Source: Brevundimonas vancanneytii
GTDB lineage: Bacteria > Pseudomonadota > Alphaproteobacteria > Caulobacterales > Caulobacteraceae
Reading direction: 5' to 3'
Assembly (NCBI GenBank): GCA_945874855.1
Contig: CAMCIP010000021.1
Span: 1-16,516 of the forward strand
DNA length: 16,516 bases
Shown: positions 7,716-15,092 of the stretch, piece by piece
Layout of the letters: each line of letters begins with the position of its first letter
Position numbering within the stretch: position 1 is the stretch's first letter
The notes under the pieces: model-generated
Told to the model about the DNA's origin: nothing
Seen by the model: the letters and a program-made list of their open reading frames with translations, nothing else
Databases searched by the model: none
Position numbers and translations under genes: made by a program

Positions 7716-9298
7716 TGCCGGACACCCCGCCTGCAGGTGCCGCCGGGGTGCAGGCGGACCCAGCGGCGGATGCGGCCGCGGCCATGCGGCTGGCGGTGAT
7801 TGTGTCTCTGGGCGGGTTCGTGTTCGGCTATGACGTCGTGGTGATGTCCGGCGTCACGGGCGCCGTGACGGCCCGGTTCGGCCTGAGCGAGTGGCAGACC
7901 GGCTGGATGGTCGGCGTGCCCACGCTCACCGCCATGTTCGCCAGTCTTGGCGCCGGCGTGCTGAGCGACCGGTTCGGCCGGCGCACCATGCTGCGCGTGG
8001 TGGCGGCCCTCTATGTCGTGTCGTCAACGATGTCTGCCTTCGCGGACGGCTTCTACGGCCTCGTGCTGGCGCGCGCGGTGGCGGGCCTGGCGCTGTCCTC
8101 TCTGGTGCTGGCCCCGATCTATCTGGCGGAGATTTCTCCGGCGGCCATCCGGGGCCGGATCGTGTCGATGAACCAGCTCGCCATCGCCCTGGGGTTTTCC
8201 GCCGCCTACTTCAGCAATTTCGGGCTCCAGGCGCTGGGCCAGTCCGAATTGGGCTGGGTGTCGGCCATAGGTCTCGATCTCGAGACCTGGCGGTGGATGC
8301 TGGGGGCCGGGCTGCTGCCGGCGGTCAGCTGGCTGGTGGTGCTGCTCACCCTCACCCCGGAAAGCCCCCGATGGCTGGCCCTGAAGGGCAGGGCACAGGA
8401 GGCGCGGGCGGCGCTGGCGCGGTTGCACGGCCCCGGGCGGGTGGAGGCCGTCCTCGCCCGTGTCACCGGCCAGGCCGAAGCGCCGCCCCGGGCCGGCGCC
8501 GCCGCCCTGTTGCTGAGCCGGCCGGTGCGCCTTGCGCTGGCCCTCGGGCTCGTCGTGGCCTGTGCGCAGCAGATCACCGGGGTGAACGCCATCTACTTCT
8601 ACGCCCCCATCGTGTTCGAACAGACCGGGGTCGGCGTCGACGCGGCCCTGCTGAATGCCTCGCTCATGGGGGTCGTGAATGTGGCCTTCACCGTCCTGGC
8701 CATGGTCCTCGTCGACCGGGTCGGGCGCAAACCGCTTCTGCTCATCGGCCTTGCCGGCGTCGCGGTCAGCACCCTGCTGGTGGCCTTCGCCTTTTCGCAG
8801 GCGCACTACGTGCTGACCCCGGAGGCCATAGGGCTGGCCGGGCCCGAGGTTCAGAAGCTCGACCTCTCCGCCGTCCACGGCGTGGTCTTCTCCTCGGACG
8901 TCAGCTTCAAGACGGCGCTCACGGAGACCTTGGGGGTGGAGGCCTTCCGTCAGCACCAGAGCGAACTCCTGCGCGCAGGAACCCGGATGAACGCCGGCCT
9001 GATCCTCTTCGGGATCCTGCTCTTCGTGGCCAGCTTCGCCGTCTCTCTGGGTCCGGTGACCTGGGTGTTCCTGTCGGAAATTTTTCCGGGAGAGGTGCGC
9101 GGAGCGGCCATCGGACTGGTGGCCCTCATCAACGGGTTTGTGAGTTTCCTGGTGCAGCTGCTTTTTCCAGTAGAACTGGCGCAGCTTGGAGTGGCGACAA
9201 CCTTCGCGATTTACGGCGTGATCGCTGCCTTGTTCTTCATCGCCATCGCCGCACTCGTGCCCGAGACGCGCGGTCGGCAACTTGAGGCGTCCGAATGA
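7715..9298 (+). CDS. Sugar-porter family MFS permease with enlarged TM9-TM10 loop
   Basis: Inner-membrane sugar permease, probably a sugar/H+ symporter, 527 residues with 12 predicted membrane segments. Sugar-porter signatures are present: DRFGRR (85-90), PIYLAEISPAAIRG (134-147), PESPRWL (215-221), QQITGVNAIYFYAP (285-298), DRVGRKPLL (334-342), GPVTWVFLSEIFPGEVRG (446-463) and PETRGRQLE (516-524). The ATG at 7715 shares one base with the GH3 stop, so the pair is translationally coupled. Upstream in-frame codons would only read through GH3 in another frame. The TM4 glycine pattern is weakened (GLALSSL where G.G.G is usual). A hydrophilic stretch of about 60 residues (363-424) between TM9 and TM10 should face the periplasm. 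The likely cargo is glucose or a short beta-glucoside made by the two upstream hydrolases. Confidence 0.93.
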   Translation: MPDTPPAGAAGVQADPAADAAAAMRLAVIVSLGGFVFGYDVVVMSGVTGAVTARFGLSEWQTGWMVGVPTLTAMFASLGAGVLSDRFGRRTMLRVVAALYVVSSTMSAFADGFYGLVLARAVAGLALSSLVLAPIYLAEISPAAIRGRIVSMNQLAIALGFSAAYFSNFGLQALGQSELGWVSAIGLDLETWRWMLGAGLLPAVSWLVVLLTLTPESPRWLALKGRAQEARAALARLHGPGRVEAVLARVTGQAEAPPRAGAAALLLSRPVRLALALGLVVACAQQITGVNAIYFYAPIVFEQTGVGVDAALLNASLMGVVNVAFTVLAMVLVDRVGRKPLLLIGLAGVAVSTLLVAFAFSQAHYVLTPEAIGLAGPEVQKLDLSAVHGVVFSSDVSFKTALTETLGVEAFRQHQSELLRAGTRMNAGLILFGILLFVASFAVSLGPVTWVFLSEIFPGEVRGAAIGLVALINGFVSFLVQLLFPVELAQLGVATTFAIYGVIAALFFIAIAALVPETRGRQLEASE

Positions 9299-9355
9299 CG
9301 CCCGTGAATCGAGCGGCGGAGCCGACCGCAGCTTCCATCTCAGGGGAGGGACACG

Positions 9356-11002
<1,647 letters not shown>

Positions 11003-11038
11003 ATGAAGAGCCATCAAGACATGCAGGGTCATCTCCGG

Positions 11039-11054
11039 GTGCTGTCAGTCTAAC
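11039..11054 (+). repeat. Left terminal inverted repeat of the IS6 element
   Basis: GTGCTGTCAGTCTAAC. The first nine bases match the right end perfectly, and after three mismatches the final four (TAAC) match again at the same spacing. Confidence 0.75.
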
Positions 11055-11105
11055 GCTAATTGGTCTCTGCTGATATGCTGAAAAGTCCATGCAGGGCAGG
11101 GACTT

Positions 11106-11801
11106 ATGGCGAAACTGAGCTTCAAGCGACACCGGTTCAAAAGCGACGTGATCAAGCGTGCGGTCTGGCTTTACTGCCGCTTCAATCTGAGCCTCCGGGA
11201 CGTCGAGGAGATCCTCGCAGAGCGCGGGGTCGACGTCTCCTACGAGGCCATCCGCGACTGGTGCCGGAAGTTCGGCCTGCAGATCGCCAGGAACCTGAGG
11301 CGACGCCGACCAGCCCCTTCGCTGCGCTGGCACCTCGACGAGATGGTGAGCTCGATCGGCGGGCGGCACATGTACGTCTGGCGCGCGGTCGACGCCGAAG
11401 GGGAGGTGCTCGGCTCCGCCGTCGAGCGCCGGCGAGACGCGTCCACTGCGGAAAGCTTCCTCAGAAAGCTGTCGCGAGATCAGCCAGTTGTGCCCGAAGT
11501 GATCGTCACCGACGGCCTCGGGTCTTACAAGGCCGATCTGGATCGGCTGGGTCTGGGCGATCGCCACCGCCCCGGTCGCCTTCGAGAAAACAACCGCGCG
11601 GAAAACTCGCATCTGCCGATCCGAAAGCGCGAGCGGCAGATGGTTGGGTTTAAGAGCGCCGCCTCAGCCCAGCGGTTCCTGACCGTCCACGCCGCCGTCT
11701 ACAACACCTTCTACGCCCAGCGGCATCTCATTAGCCGGACCACACTGCGCGCCTTTAGAGCGCAGGCTCACGCGGCCTGGAATGCGGCGGTGGCGTCGTG
11801 A
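11106..11801 (+). CDS. IS6-family DDE transposase
   Basis: Catalyses replicative transposition of the surrounding IS, 231 residues. The N-terminal helix-turn-helix is around residues 29-57 (SLRDVEEILAERGVDVSYEAI). The RNase H-like catalytic core has D79 in HLDEM, D136 in VTDGLGSY and E166 in NNRAENSH, followed by KRERQMVGFKSAASAQRFL, the usual IS6 C-terminal block. Length is normal for the family, with no internal stop or frameshift, so it is probably active. The ATG at 11106 is preceded by a purine-rich GGGCAGGG. High GC matches the left-hand genes rather than the GH115-like gene to its right. Confidence 0.95.
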   Translation: MAKLSFKRHRFKSDVIKRAVWLYCRFNLSLRDVEEILAERGVDVSYEAIRDWCRKFGLQIARNLRRRRPAPSLRWHLDEMVSSIGGRHMYVWRAVDAEGEVLGSAVERRRDASTAESFLRKLSRDQPVVPEVIVTDGLGSYKADLDRLGLGDRHRPGRLRENNRAENSHLPIRKRERQMVGFKSAASAQRFLTVHAAVYNTFYAQRHLISRTTLRAFRAQAHAAWNAAVAS

Positions 11802-11832
11802 CCGATTGCGAACATCTTGGCCCGGCGACGGA

Positions 11833-11848
11833 GTTACGTTGACAGCAC
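11833..11848 (-). repeat. Right terminal inverted repeat of the IS6 element
   Basis: The reverse complement reads GTGCTGTCAACGTAAC and matches the left end at 13 of 16 positions. With the next five bases outside it, it forms the near-palindrome TGACAGCACTGTCG, which resembles a LacI-family operator; I regard this as probably fortuitous. Confidence 0.75.
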
Positions 11849-11948
11849 TGTCGAAGGTCTGGGCGCGGATCAATCAGCCGAAACTTCTAAAGTCCTGCAA
11901 ACAACTTCCCAAGGACCACGGGACCGGTCAGCAACTCTAACCGCGTTA

Positions 11949-14042
11949 TCACTTCTGAGAATCCACTTGTTCCAACGTCGCAGCAATCCTGTCCACGAAG
12001 TCGTCCATATCGAAGATACGCTCTTCATCGAACCAGGTGCTAAAGCGCCCATAGGCTCTCTGATGCAGGCTGGCCCTGGCTTCTTGCGCCGCTGCAAGCG
12101 CCTTAATCAAGAGAAGTGTCCGAGCGCTGGTATCCGGTTCGATGTACGCGCTGATATAGAAATGAAGCGCGAGGTTCAGGTGCGCCATGAAATACGCTTG
12201 GCTGCGCAGATTGTCGTTAAAAAATCGCACGTACTGCCGGTCCATAGAAACAATGATCTCGTCGGCGCGCTCCGCGACAGCCAGAAACCGTTCAGCCGAG
12301 CTTGCAGTTCCTGAAATAACTGCCTCAACCTGATTCATATGACCGTAGTCCGCGGGCACGATACGGAAGGTTCGACTTGCCAGCTGCTCATGTGGATAGT
12401 CTGTGAGAGGGTTCATAACAACTGGGTCGAAAAAGCGCTCTGATATCTGCACAACGGCTTGCTTGTAACGCAGGTCATGAAAAATGTACTGCCGATCAAA
12501 GCCTGGTATGTCGGCCTTCTTCTGCTCCCAGTAGGCGTCAAAGAAATCGCCATATAGACTGGCTACTTCTGCGCTAGCAGATGAACCAAAGTACATAGCG
12601 GTAAAATCGAGCGTGAAGCGATCAGAATTGTATTGGTCGAAATTCCACATCATATCCGCATTCGCCGATAGCGTGAAGAGATGCTCGCGAATGTTACCAG
12701 CATTAACTACTGAGAACGTCAGAGGAGTTGGGTTCTTTGAATTTACGTAGCGGAAATTCTGTTCCATCTTCCAGGGCCCCTCGGCCTGCGCCATGTGGGA
12801 TCCTGTGGATGTGAACTGAAGATTCATATAGTACCCCAACTTGATACCGTCGGGGACAACTTGATTACGAATATCATCATTGGGGAAGTGGTCGCGACGC
12901 GCTGCGACGTAGTTCCATATTAGATTCTCTTCCGCAGGCGGTTCCAACAAACCGCTTGCCATGAAGTCTGCGATTTCATCATAAAAAATCATCCGAGTTT
13001 CAGGAAAAACACCACCGTGTTCATCCCGGAGTATCTCGACCTGGCGCGCAACGACGTCATTCATTAATGCCGCGCGCTCCGTCATCGACGTCGGTGCATC
13101 CTCTACTGTACCGCCGTTTCTTCTAACCCAGAACGGCCGATCGCCGTCACCGCGGAAATTCACCGTCCAGAGGACCTTATCGATCCCGTTGTCGAGCAAG
13201 GTCCGAACATTGTAACGCCAGAATTCCTCTAGTTGCGGCAAATCAGCGATCATGTATTGATCGACAGGAGGCTGCCCCATCAGTTCCCTATATGCGCTCC
13301 AGTCGCGCATCCGCGAGTTCAGCGGCGATGGATGGTGGAACGTAATGTAGAGGCCGTAATCAGCGATGGTTCGCGTAGTCCGATGAATCTGGTTGGCTCG
13401 CGAGTAGTTTATAGTGCTGTCTACTTCTAAAGTATTCAGCTTGAGTCGGAGCATGGTCTCGTAGAGGATCTCATCGTTGAGCGTCGAAAGTTTTCTCCAA
13501 GGCGAGAACATGTCCTGATCATTGGGGAACCAGGCTCGATATCGAACGTAGGGGGTACCCGAGTCGAAACGAAAATCAGCGGCGATTTCGATAGCTTCTA
13601 CGGGTTTTGGCGACACTGACGCCCAGTACCAAAGTGGCGGAACGCCGAGAAACTGCTCACTAAACTCATAGAGGGCAAAAATAGTGCCGAGTTCATCCGC
13701 GCCATGGACAATAAGATTGCCACTATGAACGTAAAGCTGGTGGCGTTCAAAACCTTCCAGTTGCGGCAGACCGGCGATCGCATTGGCTGGTCCATTGACC
13801 ACAATGATTGCGTTTTTGAGATCGGAAGGAATGTCGCGGACGCGCGCTATGCGTGGGGGACTTCCCATGGCGTTTGTGACATCGCGCGTCAGAACCTCAA
13901 GGTTCTTGTTGATCGCGTCGTTCTCCGGGCCGGTTAGAACAATGTCAAATCCGCGTGTGAGTTCAACGTCCTGGGCACTGGCTGGCAGCGCGATTACTGC
14001 GCTGATTAATGTGACCAAAATAGTCGCCAGTATGCTGTTCAT
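11949..14042 (-). CDS. GH115-like glycoside hydrolase (putative xylan alpha-1,2-glucuronidase), exported, divergent
   Basis: 697 residues with a Sec signal peptide (MNSILATILVTLISAVIALPASA, cleaved before Gln24). GH115-type blocks run in order: a small N-terminal domain ending in the ADELGTIFALYEFSEQFLG block (115-133), PYVRYRAWFPND (164-175), LNDEILYETMLRLKLNTLEV (188-207), HHPSPLNSR (236-244), VLWTVNFRGDGDRPFW (290-305), and FSVVNAGNIREHLFTLSANADMMWN (443-467). GH115 enzymes remove (4-O-methyl)glucuronic acid from xylan. Oddities: where family members usually have a W.DDN.G block, this one reads WNYVAARRDHF (376-386). The protein is short, with little room for the C-terminal beta domains of well-studied members. 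The ATG at 14042 was chosen for the signal peptide and AGGG eight bases upstream; the open frame to 14276 adds non-signal residues. A sampled line has 27 of 60 G/C, well below the neighbours, which suggests transfer. The family call is fairly sure, the activity less so. Confidence 0.8.
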   Translation of the reverse strand: MNSILATILVTLISAVIALPASAQDVELTRGFDIVLTGPENDAINKNLEVLTRDVTNAMGSPPRIARVRDIPSDLKNAIIVVNGPANAIAGLPQLEGFERHQLYVHSGNLIVHGADELGTIFALYEFSEQFLGVPPLWYWASVSPKPVEAIEIAADFRFDSGTPYVRYRAWFPNDQDMFSPWRKLSTLNDEILYETMLRLKLNTLEVDSTINYSRANQIHRTTRTIADYGLYITFHHPSPLNSRMRDWSAYRELMGQPPVDQYMIADLPQLEEFWRYNVRTLLDNGIDKVLWTVNFRGDGDRPFWVRRNGGTVEDAPTSMTERAALMNDVVARQVEILRDEHGGVFPETRMIFYDEIADFMASGLLEPPAEENLIWNYVAARRDHFPNDDIRNQVVPDGIKLGYYMNLQFTSTGSHMAQAEGPWKMEQNFRYVNSKNPTPLTFSVVNAGNIREHLFTLSANADMMWNFDQYNSDRFTLDFTAMYFGSSASAEVASLYGDFFDAYWEQKKADIPGFDRQYIFHDLRYKQAVVQISERFFDPVVMNPLTDYPHEQLASRTFRIVPADYGHMNQVEAVISGTASSAERFLAVAERADEIIVSMDRQYVRFFNDNLRSQAYFMAHLNLALHFYISAYIEPDTSARTLLLIKALAAAQEARASLHQRAYGRFSTWFDEERIFDMDDFVDRIAATLEQVDSQK

Positions 14043-14064
14043 TGTTTGAACCCTGCGCGTTGTT

Positions 14065-14070
14065 ATTGTA
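14065..14070 (-). promoter_or_regulatory. Candidate -10 element for the GH115-like gene
   Basis: TACAAT on the minus strand, one base from the TATAAT consensus and 22 bp upstream of the ATG. The hexamer 17 bp further upstream (CTCGCA) is a poor -35 match, so any promoter here would be weak or activator-dependent. Confidence 0.35.
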
Positions 14071-14218
14071 GTGCGGCGTGGAGTGAGTGCGAGAAAGGCG
14101 AGGGCTTCCCGATCGGTTGATGTGGGCGTTGTAGTTCTCGTCCTGCGATACTGGGACACACAATTGCCTGCGCTTCTGGATTTCGACACAACTCGCCCGT
14201 TGAGCCGGCGCGTCCTCG

Positions 14219-14245
14219 CCTGTTGGAGCCGTACGCTCCAACAGG
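14219..14245. repeat. Perfect 11-bp inverted repeat with 5-nt loop
   Basis: CCTGTTGGAGC (14219-14229) and GCTCCAACAGG (14235-14245) are exact reverse complements around CGTAC. The site lies about 180 bp upstream of the GH115-like start. No T-run follows on either strand, so a terminator is unlikely; an operator, a mobile-element end or a palindromic repeat unit are alternatives. Confidence 0.7.
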
Positions 14246-14286
14246 TAAGGCCGATCTTGCGAAGGTGGAAGGCCACATGTTTCGAG

Positions 14287-14298
14287 TCAAGGCCTTGA
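14287..14298. repeat. Perfect 12-bp palindrome TCAAGGCCTTGA
   Basis: Exact self-complementary dodecamer at the left edge of the GC-rich part of the interval. On its own a palindrome this short could be chance; it is recorded because it lies 42 bp from the 11-bp hairpin. Confidence 0.5.
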
Positions 14299-14894
14299 GG
14301 AGGGCTCGTTACGTCGGGGCGGCTGAGCGATTTGGAGGATCAGTCGGAGGCAGGGAGGATTGCCTGCATCCGTGGTGCGGTTGCGGTGCCCCGGCTTTCG
14401 GCCGGCTGAAGTCCTTCGTTCTAATGCCCCGGGGCGGGATGGGCGGGATCGTGTGATACGGCAGTCAAGCCGCAAGGCCCAACTACGCCGGTTGATCGGT
14501 CCAGCGCGCTTCCTTGTCCAGGACGGTCTGCTCGGTCGAATGGTGCTGGCCTAACTTGCGGCAGGGCCGGTGGTAGGAGACAGCCCGGTGGTTCTGTATG
14601 CGGTCGTTGCATGCACGACGGGGCCATGTGCCTGGAGGGTTGTCTTCGCCGCCTCCTCGAGGATCAGCTCTACGAGTGTCAGGTCGGAACCAAACGTTTG
14701 AACGGGTGCCTGCTGCTGCTCGAGAGTCCTGAACCGCTTGGCCGCATGGACCTTCCGGGCCCCTATCCTCGCGCCGCCAGCGGGACGGGGCCGCTCCGTG
14801 AGGACTCGCAGCGAGTGGCGTTGGCTCGGCCTTGGTCGGTCGCACAGTCTTCTCACGGTGCTTCGGGCTGACCCCCTCGGGTGAGCGCCCTCTC

Positions 14895-14926
14895 CAGCTG
14901 ATGGATATGCTCCATCCATGCAGCTG
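14895..14926. repeat. 12-bp inverted repeat with one bulged base and 7-nt loop
   Basis: CAGCTGATGGAT (14895-14906) pairs with ATCCAT-g-CAGCTG (14914-14926), with a single extra G at 14920 and loop ATGCTCC. It lies at the right edge of the GC-rich stretch and 10 bp before a second palindrome. Possible regulatory or mobile-element end structure. Confidence 0.6.
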
Positions 14927-14936
14927 AGACTTGCTC

Positions 14937-14950
14937 AAACTTCGAAGTTT
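14937..14950. promoter_or_regulatory. Perfect 14-bp palindrome, candidate operator of the downstream TonB receptor
   Basis: AAACTTCGAAGTTT is exactly self-complementary and CG-centred, the form expected of a homodimeric repressor site (LacI, TetR or GntR type). It lies about 143 bp upstream of the receptor ATG at 15093. The binding protein is not identifiable from the window. Confidence 0.4.
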
Positions 14951-15016
14951 CTCCGGGAAGTCGGGGCAAGACCTGTCAGTTGGAGGCGTGGTGGTCCTCG
15001 GTCACGACAATTGGCC

Positions 15017-15045
15017 TTGCCAATCCGGGCAGGCTGGTCTATCCA
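15017..15045 (+). promoter_or_regulatory. Candidate promoter of the right-hand TonB receptor
   Basis: TTGCCA (15017-15022) and TATCCA (15040-15045) are separated by 17 bp and lie about 50 bp upstream of the ATG. Each hexamer has mismatches to sigma-70 consensus, so this is a weak prediction. Confidence 0.25.
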
Positions 15046-15092
15046 GACGTGGGGAAACCCTAATAAACTGATCACTTCGGGGAGGGAGTGTA

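Larger units (their letters stand above)
11039..11848 (+). mobile_element. IS6-family insertion sequence, about 810 bp, apparently intact
   Basis: Bounded by imperfect terminal inverted repeats: GTGCTGTCAGTCTAAC at the left end, and GTGCTGTCAACGTAAC as the reverse complement of the right end (13 of 16 identical). It carries one full-length DDE transposase with 67 bp before and 47 bp after it, a layout and size usual for the IS6 family. The flanking octamers (atctccgg on the left, tgtcgaag on the right) do not match, so no 8-bp target duplication is visible. This is common when IS6 elements arise by cointegrate formation or recombination. Base composition changes across the element. The outer ends are inferred from the repeats and could be off by a base or two. 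Confidence 0.85.
14043..15092. other. Gene-free 1.05-kb interval between divergent GH115-like and TonB receptor genes
   Basis: I find no open frame here with a recognisable domain, a good start and ribosome site, or a length beyond what GC-rich DNA gives by chance; the minus-strand frames of up to about 150 codons look unlike any protein I know. Composition is uneven: the line from 14761 has 46 of 60 G/C, while lines in the flanking genes have 27 of 60 (12541) and 26 of 60 (15781). It holds four inverted repeats listed separately and presumably the promoters of both flanking genes. A decayed insertion, an unrecognised structured RNA, or a long regulatory region all remain possible. Confidence 0.6.

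Noticed and set aside
11039..11848. Composite transposon bracketed by two IS copies
   Set aside because: Only one IS copy is visible in the window; a partner copy would have to lie outside.
14063..14200. Minus-strand fragments (ENYN in one frame, RPHQPIGKPSPF in another) resembling the C terminus of an IS3/IS481 transposase
   Set aside because: It needs a frameshift and the surrounding residues do not align with any transposase I know; too short to call a remnant without a database search.
14483..14938. Overlapping minus-strand frames of 122-151 codons in the gene-free interval
   Set aside because: Arg/Pro/Gly-rich, no recognised domain, no convincing ribosome site, and two frames of similar length overlap, as expected by chance at high GC.
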